Source of the DNA: AWTP1-13 sp033764875
GTDB taxonomy: Bacteria; Pseudomonadota; Alphaproteobacteria; Rhizobiales; Hyphomicrobiaceae
DNA length: 64,000 nucleotides
Direction: 5' to 3'
NCBI GenBank assembly: GCA_033764875.1
Contig: JANRIO010000134.1
Coordinates: 9,560 to 73,559, forward strand
The translations under genes and the position numbers were made by a program. How positions within the stretch are numbered: position 1 is the first letter of the stretch; every line of letters begins with the position of its first letter. The notes under the pieces are model-generated. The model did not search any database. It saw nothing but the letters and a program-made list of their open reading frames with translations, and was not told the DNA's origin. Shown here one piece after another: positions 53,029 to 64,000 of this stretch.

Positions 53029-53340
53029 CCGCTCCGGCAGTGGCCGCCCGAGGCGGTCCGGACGGGAATGCGGAGCGAATGTGGCATGCCGGACCCCGGG
53101 CCGGGGATGCTCGCCCCGGCATCTGGCCATTCTCGTGGAAAACCAGGGGGCAAGGCTTGCGCTGCCCGCGCGGAGCCGGTTTGGTGCTGCGGCCACTTGC
53201 GGTCACATTTTCGCGCGAAGCTTGATATAGCTGCTTGTCGTGGTCCGATGCCGGGCAGATTTTGCCGGCGGAGGAAGAGGATGGGCTAGACAATGGCCGC
53301 CAGCGGTGCGCGAGGCGCAGGTCGTCGAGAGGAAGTTGGG

Positions 53341-53856
53341 ATGCAGCTGTCAACGGTACGCAGGGTGGCCACGCGGATGGCGCTGGTGGTCCTTGTCGGA
53401 CTCGCGGTGGCCTCGTGCGCCAACAACGAGAAGCCGGAGGGCGACCTTGCCGGCAGCGGCCGCAATAGCCCGGCCACCCCGGGCTCGGCCCGCGATTTCG
53501 CGACCAACGTCGGCGACATCGTCTACTTCTCGACCGACCAGACGGACCTGTCGCCCGAGGCGCAGCAGACACTGGCCAACCAGGCCCGCTGGCTGCAGCA
53601 GTACGCCCAGTACACCATCACCATCGAGGGCCACGCCGACGAGCGCGGCACCCGCGAGTACAACATCGGCCTCGGCGCCAAGCGCGCGCAGAGCGTGCGC
53701 AACTACCTGGCCCAGCACGGTGTCAGCGCGGCGCGCATCCGCACGGTCTCCTACGGCAAGGAGCGCCCGGTCGCGGTCTGCAACGACATCTCCTGCTGGT
53801 CGCAGAACCGCCGCGCGCAGACGGTGCTGAATATGCGGGGCGAGGCGCGATCCTGA
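53341..53856 (+). CDS. pal: peptidoglycan-associated lipoprotein Pal
   Basis: Outer-membrane lipoprotein linking to peptidoglycan and to TolB/TolA. The 171-residue protein has a signal with lipobox AVASC (lipidated C26), a disordered linker, and an OmpA-like domain (about 55-168: VYFSTDQTDLSPEAQ, IEGHADERGTREYNIGLGAKRA, and RVSYGKERPVA-like). The ATG at 53341 has GAGAGGAAG upstream; an earlier ATG at 53293 would put charged residues before the signal. Confidence 0.96.
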   Translation: MQLSTVRRVATRMALVVLVGLAVASCANNEKPEGDLAGSGRNSPATPGSARDFATNVGDIVYFSTDQTDLSPEAQQTLANQARWLQQYAQYTITIEGHADERGTREYNIGLGAKRAQSVRNYLAQHGVSAARIRTVSYGKERPVAVCNDISCWSQNRRAQTVLNMRGEARS

Positions 53857-54058
53857 GGCGCCCGCCTCCACGCTTGCTCTCTACCTGTAGCGGTGCCGCA
53901 ACAGGGGTGTTGCTTCACGGCATCTCGCCGCTCCGAGGCCCGCGGGCGAAACGAATCTCGGGCGCAAGGCGCGGCGGCGCGAAGGATTGCTCCCGCTCGC
54001 CGAGACGCTATGGTGGCGATCGATGCAGCTCACACAGGATTCCAGCTGGGATTTCAGC

Positions 54059-55051
54059 ATGAGGCGGGTGTCGACCCTAGTCCTTTGCAGTGCCGTGACG
54101 CTGCTTACGCTGGCCCTGCCCGCGACGCAGCAGGCTGCCGCCCAATCCGGGACGCGCCCGACGCCGGCGGCGCCTAAGGCCGCCCCTGCACCGTCCGCCG
54201 ACTCGGGACTGTCCCGCCGCGTCGAGCAGCTCGAGGAGCAGCTTGTCGATATGCAGGTCGTGGTCGGCACGCTCGAATCCCTGGCCAAGGGCACCACCGC
54301 GCCGGCTGCCGGCCGCGGCAGCAACGTCGGGGCCGCGCTGTCGGGGTCGGACGCCGGCCGGCTCGACAGCCTCGAGACCCAGATTCGCGCCTTGTCCGCC
54401 CAGATCGAGCAGATGCAAGACCAGCTGCGCGCCTTGTCCGGCCGCCGCGGCAGCCTGAGCCAGCCGGAGAGCCTCGCCGCCGCCGATCCGGGCGCCGCGA
54501 CGGCCCCGCGTCCCGGCCGTCCGAGCGCTGCCCCGCCCCCCGAGCGCACCGGCTTCGGTGCCACCGTCGTCACCGACGAGAAGGAGGACGAAATCAACAA
54601 GCTGCTCACCGAGCCCGCTCAGGAGCGGCCCCAGCGCGTCGCCGCGGCGCCGGTTGCCGACGACGTCTCGCCCAAGCAGCTCTACGAGCAGGCCTATGGC
54701 TATCTGCTCCAGCGCGACTACGGGGCCGCGGAGCAGGCTTTCGAGGACTTCCTGAAGCGCTTTCCGGGCGACCCGTTGGGCGCCAATGCGCAGTATTGGC
54801 TGGGCGAGTCTCTGTTCGTGCGCGGCCAGTATCGCGCCGCCGCCGCTGCCTTCCTCAAGGGCTACCAGAGCTGGGGCAAGAGCCCGAAGGCGCCCGAGTC
54901 GCTGCTCAAGCTCGCCATCTCCCTGCAGCGCCTCGGCCAGAAGGAGGCCGCGTGCACCTCCTTCAGCGAGCTCACCGCCAAGTTCCCCAGCGCGCCCCCC
55001 CACGTGAAGTCCACCGCCAACGCCGAGCGCCAGCGGGCCGGCTGCACCTGA
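54059..55051 (+). CDS. cpoB: CpoB/YbgF, division-coordination protein
   Basis: Periplasmic protein that couples peptidoglycan synthesis with Tol-Pal constriction. The 330-residue product has a signal peptide, an N-terminal trimerising coiled coil (SRRVEQLEEQLVDMQVVVGTLE, then a second helix LETQIRALSAQIEQMQDQ), a Pro/Ala linker, and C-terminal TPR repeats from about 205 (LYEQAYGYLLQRDYGAAEQAF, AQYWLGESLFVRGQY). The ATG at 54059 is preferred because it starts the signal. Confidence 0.94.
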   Translation: MRRVSTLVLCSAVTLLTLALPATQQAAAQSGTRPTPAAPKAAPAPSADSGLSRRVEQLEEQLVDMQVVVGTLESLAKGTTAPAAGRGSNVGAALSGSDAGRLDSLETQIRALSAQIEQMQDQLRALSGRRGSLSQPESLAAADPGAATAPRPGRPSAAPPPERTGFGATVVTDEKEDEINKLLTEPAQERPQRVAAAPVADDVSPKQLYEQAYGYLLQRDYGAAEQAFEDFLKRFPGDPLGANAQYWLGESLFVRGQYRAAAAAFLKGYQSWGKSPKAPESLLKLAISLQRLGQKEAACTSFSELTAKFPSAPPHVKSTANAERQRAGCT

Positions 55052-55073
55052 GGCCGGCGCAGGATGCCGTTCC

Positions 55074-56405
55074 GTGCCGCATGAGTCGCCTGCAGCCGCC
55101 GTCTTTTCCGAGGCCGAGGTTTCCAGCCTCTTCGCCGCTGTCGGGACCGATGCCCGCGGGCTCGCGCTTGCCGTCTCCGGCGGCGCCGACAGCACCGCGC
55201 TCCTGCTCCTCTTCGCGCGCTATCGCGGGCTGAACGCCGCCTTTGCCGCCGCGCCGTGCCTGGTCGTCACCGTCGACCACGGGCTGCGCTGCGCGTCGCC
55301 CCGGGAGGCCGAGGCGGTCGCAGCCCGCGCGGCCGCGCTCGGGCTCGAGCACGTCACGCTGTGCTGGCTGGGTCCGAAGCCGGCGGCCGGAATCGCGGCA
55401 GCCGCGCGGGAGGCGCGCTATGCCCTTATCGCCGATCTCATGCGCACGCGCGGTCTCGGCACCCTGATCACCGCGCACACCCTCGAGGACCAGGCCGAGA
55501 CGCTGCTGATGCGGCTTGCCCGCGGCAGCGGTGTCGACGGGCTCTCCGGAATGGCGCCTGTCAGCACGTTCGGCGCTCCGCCGCTGCGCCTCGTCCGGCC
55601 GCTGCTCGGCGTCAGCAAGGCACGACTTACCGGCTTTCTCGCAGCCTGCGGTGAGACCTGGTCGGAGGACCCCACCAACGCGGATCTCGCATTCGAGCGG
55701 CCGCGCCTGCGTGCCCGCGCGCCGGCTCTCGCCGAGATCGGCCTGACGCCCGCGGCGCTGGCGCTTGCCGCCCGCCGCCAGGCACGGGCGCGCGCCGCGC
55801 TCGATGCCGCCGCGGCTGCCTTTCTCGCCTCCCCCGGCGCCCGCATCGATCCGCTCGGCTTCGTCGTCCTCGACCGCGACGCCTTCGCGCGGCTCGAGGA
55901 GGAGATCGCCTTGCGCGTGCTGCGCATGGCGATTGTCTGCGCCGGCGGCGGGGCGCCGGTCTCGCTTTCGCGCCTGGAGGATCTGCACGCCCGGCTGGCG
56001 GCGGGCGACGGCACCCGCTTCACGCTCGGCCGCGCGCTCGTCGCACGCGACGCCCGGGGCCTCGTCGTCAGCCGCGAGCCTGGCCGCACGCCGCTGTCCC
56101 GGCTGCCGCTCGCGTGCGGCCTCGACCGGCTTTGGGACAATCGCTTCCGCGTGCGCGCGGGGGCCGTCGGCGACGGGCTGGCGCTCGGCCCCCTCGGCGG
56201 TGCGGGACTAGCCGAGGCCGGCCGGGCAGGCCTGATCCGGCCGCGGGGGGCGCCTGCGATGGCGCTGCGGACGCTGCCCGCCGTCTGGCGCGACGGAGCG
56301 CTTCTCGCCGTGCCGAGCCTCGGCTTCGATCCGGCGCAGCTGCAACTCGCAATTCAGGTAGAGTTCAAAGGTCTTGGCGGCTTGCGCTCAACCTTTTTGG
56401 GGTAG
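55074..56405 (+). CDS. tilS: tRNA(Ile)-lysidine synthetase
   Basis: Modifies C34 of the tRNA-Ile CAU anticodon to lysidine with lysine and ATP, so that the tRNA reads AUA. The 443-residue protein has the PP-loop SGGADST (35-41), VTVDHGLR, and the family string TAHTLEDQAETLLMRLARGSG, then the C-terminal TilS domains. The GTG start at 55074 is 22 bases after cpoB. Gene order pal-cpoB-tilS-ftsH is standard for the order. Confidence 0.95.
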   Translation: MPHESPAAAVFSEAEVSSLFAAVGTDARGLALAVSGGADSTALLLLFARYRGLNAAFAAAPCLVVTVDHGLRCASPREAEAVAARAAALGLEHVTLCWLGPKPAAGIAAAAREARYALIADLMRTRGLGTLITAHTLEDQAETLLMRLARGSGVDGLSGMAPVSTFGAPPLRLVRPLLGVSKARLTGFLAACGETWSEDPTNADLAFERPRLRARAPALAEIGLTPAALALAARRQARARAALDAAAAAFLASPGARIDPLGFVVLDRDAFARLEEEIALRVLRMAIVCAGGGAPVSLSRLEDLHARLAAGDGTRFTLGRALVARDARGLVVSREPGRTPLSRLPLACGLDRLWDNRFRVRAGAVGDGLALGPLGGAGLAEAGRAGLIRPRGAPAMALRTLPAVWRDGALLAVPSLGFDPAQLQLAIQVEFKGLGGLRSTFLG

Positions 56406-56599
56406 GGTGGAGGAGGCTCTCGCCGCGCCGTCTCCATTTCTGCGGCACGCGCATGGCTGCGCCCTCAAGGCGCCATGCTTGGCAAACATTCCTTACCTAC
56501 CTATGTTAACTAGGCCCTCGGCCGACCCTCGAAGGGTGGAGCCATGTTGACGCTCGGGATGGCGGCGGCAGATGCATCCCGCAGCATGAAGGGAACGAG

Positions 56600-58528
<1,929 letters not shown>

Positions 58529-58546
58529 GCCGCCTCGGCCAATCTG

Positions 58547-58584
58547 AAGCCGCTTCCTCGCGCCTGCGGGGAAGCGGCTTTTTT
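58547..58584 (+). terminator. intrinsic terminator after ftsH
   Basis: Stem AAGCCGCTTCC/GGAAGCGGCTT (11 bp) ending in TTTTTT, 18 bases after the ftsH stop. The remainder of 58529-58891 has no other recognisable feature and precedes the AsmA-like gene. Confidence 0.93.
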
Positions 58585-58891
58585 GCTGACCGCTGCAAAC
58601 CGCACGGGCGCCGATTCGGCGTCAGGCGCCGCGGCTGTCGACAAGCCCCGGCTCTGCCTCAATCCGTGGGCGATCTGCCTTGGTTTTGACGTGATCCCAT
58701 TGCCCTGTCAGCAGGGAACGGGTACGCGGGGGGGACCTCGCTTGCGCCGTCGGCTTGCGGCAAGCCATTGACGCCATAAGGCGTCCCGTCGGGATGCTTG
58801 GCAGGCGGATGGCATTCGGGACGAGGCTGCGGGGGCGCCTCGGCGCGGAGTCGCGGGCGGGCGCGCGAAGGGCAATGAATCGGGGCTGCGG

Positions 58892-61800
58892 GTGACAGAT
58901 CAGGGGGGCCAAACCGTCCGGCGACCGGTGACCACCACCGGCCGGCGTGCGCAGTCCGGCCGTGTCATCGCCTACGGGGACGACGCCGGCCCCTGGCACT
59001 ACCTCGGCCTGTGCGCCAAGATCGTCATCGTGCCCGTGTTCAGCCTGAGCGTCATCGCAGCGCTCGTCTACGTCCGCCTGCTGCAGGGGCCGATCTCGCT
59101 CCCCTTCCTCGCCGGGCCCATCGAGAGTGCGCTTAAGCACGAAATCACCGGCGTCGAGATCAAGATTGAGGAGGTTGCGGTCCGGCTGGCCGACGGCTTC
59201 CGGCTCGAGTTCGAGCTCAAGAACGTGCGCGTCGCCGGCGAGCGCGACGAGACGCTGGCGCTGGCGCCGGCGGCCACCATCTCCCTCAGCCGCTCGGCCC
59301 TGTTGGCAGGGCGCCTGGCACCCGAGAGCGTGGCGCTGATTCAGCCCCGCCTCCTGCTCTTCCACGGAGAGGACGGCTCCCTGTCGCTGAAGTTCTCGCA
59401 TCCGGCCGAGGCCTCGGCCGAGCCGCAGCCGGCTGCCGGCGCCGCTCCGGCGGTCCGCTCCAGCCCCGCGGCGCCCACCAAGGCGGGCGAAGGCGGCCTC
59501 GGGCGCATCGACGTGATCAAGGTCCTCACCGATTCCTCGGCCCGCGCCCGTCGGCGCGAGGCGGCATCCGCCTACCTGCGCGAGGTCGCCCTGAAGTCGG
59601 CGACGGTCGTCATCGACGGCTCGGGCCGGCGCAGCGTCTGGCGTGTGCCCGAGCTCGCCCTCGACCTCGACCACGAGCGCAGCCAGAGCTCCATCGCCGG
59701 GCACGCCCGCATGGAGTCGCTGGCTGGCCCCTGGACCGTCAACTTCCGCACCATCGAGACCACCGCCAGCAACAGCCTTCAGCTTGCCCTCTCCGTGCAG
59801 GGGCTCGTGCCCCGGGGGCTGGCGCGCAGCGTGCCCTCCCTGGCGGTGCTCGAGGGCTTCGACATGCCGGTGTGGGGCGAGGCGCGCATCGACCTGTCGA
59901 GCGCCGGTGAGATCCTGGGCGGCAAGATCACGGTCGATGCGGCCCCGGGCGTGCTGCGGGTGCCCTGGCTCGGCTCGGTGCCGCAGCGCATCGACGGCGC
60001 CCATCTGGAGCTGGCCTACGACAGTCGCCAGAAGCGCTTCGACGTGGCCCCCTCGGTCCTCGTCTGGGGTGATAGCCGCCTGCAGTTCACGGGCAGCATC
60101 AACTACGCGGCGCAGTCGCCGGAGGGGCCGGGCTGGGTCTACGCCCTGCGCTCCGCGGGAGGCTGGCTCGGCGCCGAGCCGCCGGCGACCCAGCGCGTGA
60201 AGATCGACGACTGGAGCGCGCAGGGCGTGCTCTCGCCAGAGCTGCAGCGCGTGGTGCTGCGCCAGTTCCGCCTGCGCGCCGGCGGCACCGAGATCTCCGC
60301 CACGGGCGACATCACCGATCTGGGCGGCGCCATGAAGGCGAGGCTGGAGGGGCGATTGGGGCCCATGTCTGCCGCCATGTTTCGCGCCTTGTGGCCCTCG
60401 GGGATGGCGCCGCAGACCCGGCGCTGGGTGCAGCAGCATCTCGTGCGCGGCCAGCTCAACTCCGGCAGCTTCCGCTTCGTCTCGGGCGAGGGCGCCGCAG
60501 CGGCCCCCGAGCGCGCCTCCCTGGCCTTGGAGGCCTCCAACGTCGCCTTCGACCTGATCGAGGGCTGGCCGGCCTTCGAGGCGCCCCGCGCGCTCGTGCG
60601 GCTCGACGGGCACAGCTTCGAGCTCGCCGTGCCCGACGGCTCCATCACCGCCGGCGACGGCCGTCGCATGTCCCTCAAGGGCAACCTTACCGTCGACATG
60701 GGCGACGAGCCGCACACCGGCCGCGTGACGCTGCGCGGCCAAGGACCGCTGTCGCTCGCCCACGAGCTTCTCGACCGCCCGCCGTTCCGCGCCGAGGGCG
60801 AGGCGAGCTCGGCGATCGACAAGATGGACGGCCGCGTCGAGGCGCAGGTCGCCCTGACCATTCCCTTCCGCGACGACCTCAAGGCCGGCGACATCAAGGC
60901 CGAGGGCAAGGTGCGCGTGCTCGACGGGCGCATGAAGGCGGGCTTCGGCAACTACGAGATCACGTCTGCCAACATCACCCTCGACCTCGCCGCCACCTCC
61001 GCCGACGCCCGCGGCGAGCTGCTCGTCAACGGCGTCGTCGGCAAGATCTCCTGGCAGCACGTGTTCGGCGCCCCGCCCGAGAAGCAGCCGCCGCTGCGCA
61101 TCACCGGCTCGCTCGACAACAGCTACCGCACGCAGCTCGGACTCGACATCAACGACCTCGTCCAGGGCGATGTCGCCGTCGAGGTGACGATCGCGCGCGA
61201 CGCGCAAGGCGAGCGGCAGGTGCACGTGCGCTGCGATCTTCTCAACGCCGAGCTGATCCTCGACAGCGTCGCCTGGCGCAAGCCCAAGGGGCGCGGCGCC
61301 GTCTTCGAGTTCGACTATGCCAAGGGCTCGGGAGCCACGCCCATCGAGCTGCGCAACGTCAGGCTTGTCGGCGACAACGTCGCGCTCGAGGGCACCATCG
61401 GCGCCGGCGCCGACGGCAAGGTGCGCGAGTATCGCTTCCCGTCCTTGTCCCTCAACGTGGTCTCGAGTCTCGAGGTGGCGGGCCGCCTGCGCTCCGACGG
61501 CATCTGGGAGGTGACCGCGCGCGGCAACACCTACGACGGTCGCGAGCTGTTCCGCTCCTTCTTCGACGTCGGCGGCGCGCCCGACCCGACCCAGAAGGCG
61601 CGTCCCGGTCTCGACCTCAAGGCCGAGATCGGCACCGTCATCGGCCATTTCGACACCAGCATGCGCTCCGTCCGCGTGACGCTGCAGAAGCGCGGGCACA
61701 AGGTCACCCAGCTCGACGTGCGCGGCATCTTCGACGGCGGCAAGCTGTTCGGCGCCGTGATCAAGCCCGAGGGCAACAAGCCGCGCCGCCTGCTTGCCGA

Positions 61801-62545
61801 GGCCACCGACGCCGGCCAGCTCTACAAGCTCGTCGGCTTCTATCCCAACATCGCCGGCGGGGTCATGAGCCTCGAGGTCTATCTCGACGGCCAGGGCGTT
61901 GCCGAGCGCACGGGCACGCTGTGGACCCGGGATTTCGTGATCCTCGGCGACCCGATCATATCGGAGGTGCTGCAGAACGCCGAGGGCGGCGGCAGCACGT
62001 CCGGCGGCAAGCGCAAGGTGGTGCGCGAGCAGTTCGAGTTCGAGCAGATGCGCATCCCGTTCTCCGTGGGCCACGGCCAGTTCGTCATGCACTCGGGCTA
62101 CATCCGCGGGCCGCTGATCGGCGCCTCCGTGCGCGGCAAGGTCGATTTCCGCGCCCAGCAGCTCTCCGTCGGCGGCACCTACGTGCCGCTCTCCGGCCTC
62201 AACCGTGCGCTGGCTCCCATTCCGCTCCTGGGACCGCTGCTGACGGGGCCGCGCGGCGAGGGCGTGCTCGGCATCACCTTCGCCATCCAGGGCCCCATGA
62301 GCAATCCGGAGGTGCTGGTCAACCCGCTGTCGCTGGTCACGCCGGGCATCTTCCGCGAGATCATGCAGATGACGCCGGAGGATCCGGTCGTGCTGCCGCG
62401 CGCGGCGCCGCCGGCGAGGTCCGGCGCGGGGCCGCGGTCGTCGAGCTCGCCCGCCTCAGGCACCGCGTCCTCCGCGCCCGACGCGCGCCCGGGCGGCGAG
62501 GTCGGCAGCGCCTGGTCGACCGAGACCAGCGAGCGCAAGCGCTGA
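58892..62545 (+). CDS. AsmA/YhdP-like envelope protein (DUF3971)
   Basis: A 1217-residue protein with a cytoplasmic start, one membrane helix (about 38-62) and a huge periplasmic part. The pattern fits the YhdP/AsmA group: a chain of beta-strand repeats forming a groove proposed to carry phospholipids to the outer membrane. Recognisable segments include LPFLAGPIESAL, a DUF3971-like middle (about 480-760) and the AsmA-like end (VGFYPNIAGGVMSLEVYLDGQG, PLSGLNRALAPIPLLGPLLTG). The GTG at 58892 is the start. The C-terminal 60 residues are disordered Ser/Pro. Confidence 0.88.
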   Translation: MTDQGGQTVRRPVTTTGRRAQSGRVIAYGDDAGPWHYLGLCAKIVIVPVFSLSVIAALVYVRLLQGPISLPFLAGPIESALKHEITGVEIKIEEVAVRLADGFRLEFELKNVRVAGERDETLALAPAATISLSRSALLAGRLAPESVALIQPRLLLFHGEDGSLSLKFSHPAEASAEPQPAAGAAPAVRSSPAAPTKAGEGGLGRIDVIKVLTDSSARARRREAASAYLREVALKSATVVIDGSGRRSVWRVPELALDLDHERSQSSIAGHARMESLAGPWTVNFRTIETTASNSLQLALSVQGLVPRGLARSVPSLAVLEGFDMPVWGEARIDLSSAGEILGGKITVDAAPGVLRVPWLGSVPQRIDGAHLELAYDSRQKRFDVAPSVLVWGDSRLQFTGSINYAAQSPEGPGWVYALRSAGGWLGAEPPATQRVKIDDWSAQGVLSPELQRVVLRQFRLRAGGTEISATGDITDLGGAMKARLEGRLGPMSAAMFRALWPSGMAPQTRRWVQQHLVRGQLNSGSFRFVSGEGAAAAPERASLALEASNVAFDLIEGWPAFEAPRALVRLDGHSFELAVPDGSITAGDGRRMSLKGNLTVDMGDEPHTGRVTLRGQGPLSLAHELLDRPPFRAEGEASSAIDKMDGRVEAQVALTIPFRDDLKAGDIKAEGKVRVLDGRMKAGFGNYEITSANITLDLAATSADARGELLVNGVVGKISWQHVFGAPPEKQPPLRITGSLDNSYRTQLGLDINDLVQGDVAVEVTIARDAQGERQVHVRCDLLNAELILDSVAWRKPKGRGAVFEFDYAKGSGATPIELRNVRLVGDNVALEGTIGAGADGKVREYRFPSLSLNVVSSLEVAGRLRSDGIWEVTARGNTYDGRELFRSFFDVGGAPDPTQKARPGLDLKAEIGTVIGHFDTSMRSVRVTLQKRGHKVTQLDVRGIFDGGKLFGAVIKPEGNKPRRLLAEATDAGQLYKLVGFYPNIAGGVMSLEVYLDGQGVAERTGTLWTRDFVILGDPIISEVLQNAEGGGSTSGGKRKVVREQFEFEQMRIPFSVGHGQFVMHSGYIRGPLIGASVRGKVDFRAQQLSVGGTYVPLSGLNRALAPIPLLGPLLTGPRGEGVLGITFAIQGPMSNPEVLVNPLSLVTPGIFREIMQMTPEDPVVLPRAAPPARSGAGPRSSSSPASGTASSAPDARPGGEVGSAWSTETSERKR

Positions 62546-62568
62546 GGCAGGCCCGTGCCGGGCCTGGC

Positions 62569-63213
62569 TCAGAACTTCTCGATCACCTTGGCGTCCGCCT
62601 GCTTGCTGTGCGGCTTGGCCGCCTTGAGGATGGCCGGCACGATGTCCTCGCCGCGGTCGGCCACGATGAAGCGCACGTCCATGTCGCGGCGGATGAAGCC
62701 CTCGCCCTGCATGTGTCGGATCAGCGCCAGGAACGGATCCCAGCAGCCGACGATGTTGGCGACCACGATCGGCTTAGTGTGGCGCCCGAGCTGGGCCCAG
62801 GTCAGCTGCTCGACCAGCTCCTCCAGCGTCCCGATGCCGCCCGGCAGCGCGACGAAGGCGTCGGAGCGCTCGAACATCAGCTGCTTGCGCTGGTGCATGT
62901 CGTCGACGACCACGAGCTCGTTGACCTCGCGCAGCATCTGCTCCTTCTCGGAGAGGAAGCTCGGAATGATGCCGGTCACGCGCCCCCCGGCGGCGAGCAC
63001 CGAGCGCGCCGTCTCCCCCATCAAGCCGCGGCCGCCGCCGCCGTAGACGAGACCCACGCCCGCCTCCGCGAGCGTGCGGCCGAGAACCTGGGCCGCCTCC
63101 GTGTAGGCCGGGTTGTTGCCCGAGTTCGATCCGCAGTAGACGCACACGTTGGCGATGCTCGTGCTGCCCTTGGCTGGCTGGCTCCTGCGCGGCTTCGTGG
63201 TCGACTTTTGCAT
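62569..63213 (-). CDS. LOG family protein (cytokinin-activating-like)
   Basis: A 214-residue Rossmann-fold phosphoribohydrolase of the LOG/TIGR00730 family, which cleaves nucleoside 5'-monophosphates to base and ribose 5-phosphate. Markers: CVYCGSNSGNNP, YGGGGRGLMG, the RK pair at 109-110, and PGGIGTLEE (124-132). In plants and associated bacteria this activates cytokinins; in others the substrate is often AMP. The ATG at 63213 yields a 20-residue basic extension. It converges with the AsmA-like gene. Confidence 0.92.
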   Translation of the reverse strand: MQKSTTKPRRSQPAKGSTSIANVCVYCGSNSGNNPAYTEAAQVLGRTLAEAGVGLVYGGGGRGLMGETARSVLAAGGRVTGIIPSFLSEKEQMLREVNELVVVDDMHQRKQLMFERSDAFVALPGGIGTLEELVEQLTWAQLGRHTKPIVVANIVGCWDPFLALIRHMQGEGFIRRDMDVRFIVADRGEDIVPAILKAAKPHSKQADAKVIEKF

Positions 63214-63554
63214 GAGGGTCCTTGAGGGGCTGGTCGGCGGGCCGGGGCCAAGCATGCGTGGCCGGCGGCACCTTGTCACGTGCGGGTGAGAGATCCCGGT
63301 AAACGGCCGGGCAGGCGGGGAGCCTAGGCCGCGTTCGCGGCAAGCCCGTGGTCGCAGCCCGGCCGTTGAAAACTTTCCACGATTTCCCGTTGCGCGGTTG
63401 CATCGCCCGAAGCCTGAAAGCATGCCTTCGGCCTTGCCGTTTGCCGGCAGCCATGGTTCTGAATAATTCATCCTGGCCAGCTCCGGTGCCGGTTAAGCCG
63501 GAAGCGCCAAAAGGCTGGTGTCGCGTATTTTTCGGGAATGAGCGGGGGGACCCC
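63214..63554. other. intergenic region between divergent genes
   Basis: No gene is supported. It must carry the promoters of the LOG gene (leftward) and of the gene at 63555. The base composition is less extreme near 63360-63540, in line with a promoter region, but I cannot fix -35/-10 boxes. Confidence 0.4.
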
Positions 63555-64000
63555 ATGCGTGCCAACAAGATTAACGTGCTGCTGGGCACGCTGGTCACGG
63601 CGCTGACGGCGCTTCCCGTGCTCGTTGCCGCCGCGCAGCATCCGACGCCGCCGGCGCCCGCCGACGTCGATCCGGTGCGCCAGCGCGCCGAGGCGCTCGC
63701 GCAGGAGGCGTCCGAGCGTTTCACCGAGGTGCTGCGGGCCGGGCGCGTGGCACAGGGGCCGCCGGCGCGCCAGGGCGAGGATCCCTGGACACCGGCGGCG
63801 CGCTGGCTGCAGCACGCGCAGGAGGCCTACGACAAGCTGGTGACCGGCCTCAGGCAGGGGCCCGACGGTCTGCCCCCGCCGCCGCCGGCGGCGGCACCCA
63901 AGGCCGCCCCCGCCGTCACGGCCCAGACCGCGCCGCCGCCGGCCAAGTCGCCGGCCGCCGTCGCCGAGCCGGCGCCGAAGGCCGCCCCGCCCGCCGCCGC
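63555..64000 (+). CDS. exported Pro/Ala-rich protein (5' part only)
   Basis: About 148 codons are visible before the window ends. The N-terminus (MRANKINVLLGTLVTALTAL) is a signal peptide or anchor ending near VAAAQ. A helical segment follows (RQRAEALAQEASERF, then WLQQAQEAYDKLVTGL), then a long Pro/Ala/Lys tract. The ATG has GGGGGGA upstream. The function depends on the missing part; a periplasmic protein with a linker before an envelope-binding domain is likely. Confidence 0.7.
   Translation, partial: MRANKINVLLGTLVTALTALPVLVAAAQHPTPPAPADVDPVRQRAEALAQEASERFTEVLRAGRVAQGPPARQGEDPWTPAARWLQHAQEAYDKLVTGLRQGPDGLPPPPPAAAPKAAPAVTAQTAPPPAKSPAAVAEPAPKAAPPAA

Overview
The window is GC-rich bacterial chromosome that reads as an alphaproteobacterium of the order Hyphomicrobiales (Rhizobiales). 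The indicators are a TIGR02301-type protein, small conserved proteins typical of that order, REP-like palindromes of the kind seen in Bradyrhizobium relatives, polyhydroxybutyrate metabolism, and the tolQRAB-pal-cpoB-tilS-ftsH order. I cannot name a genus. Most of the window is ordinary core genome, and the long open frames antisense to core genes are GC-driven shadows.

Layout. 1-6.3 kb: the end of an ABC-transporter ATPase gene, a secreted Cys-repeat protein, and a lipid/cold cluster in which two fatty-acid desaturases flank a cold-shock protein. 6.57-20.69 kb: a 14.1-kb element integrated in the 3' end of tRNA-Ser(UGA). It is bounded by 14-bp direct repeats and carries a P4-type tyrosine integrase and an AlpA-type regulator. 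Its replication-like gene contains eight copies of a 9-bp iteron. A DUF2280 (small-terminase-like) protein, a full tape-measure protein, a serine recombinase and a Fic module follow. A four-TM protein with a winged-helix tail has a cluster of palindromes inside its gene. The right end has a leftward operon of very short genes, driven by a promoter wrapped in two copies of one operator, next to a ribbon-helix-helix gene. No large terminase, portal, capsid, protease, baseplate or lysis gene is recognisable, so this is a satellite-like or stripped prophage.

21-37.9 kb: housekeeping genes, namely AMP nucleosidase, a zinc peptidase, a formyltransferase, a Clp-N/coiled-coil protein, NUDIX, TIGR02301, a LysE exporter, two L,D-transpeptidases, dihydroorotase, YgfZ, Tag, an HD hydrolase, a Tyr-phosphatase-like protein and a methyltransferase. 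38.1-47.9 kb: a central-carbon block with a homodimeric pyruvate dehydrogenase operon (aceE-aceF-lpdA, with a lipoyl domain on E3), a malic enzyme-phosphotransacetylase fusion, acetoacetyl-CoA reductase and a phasin-like protein. Together these plausibly connect malate, pyruvate, acetyl-CoA and PHB. 48.5-58.5 kb: the Tol-Pal envelope operon, with an unusual pair of tiny paralogous lipoprotein genes between tolB and pal, then cpoB, tilS and ftsH. 58.9-64 kb: a large AsmA/YhdP-like protein, a LOG-family hydrolase and the start of a secreted Pro/Ala-rich protein.

The best candidates for something new lie in the 14-kb element: the intragenic iterons, the tape measure without a capsid, the Fic module with a terminator just ahead of fic, and the membrane-bound winged-helix protein whose gene contains the palindromes.
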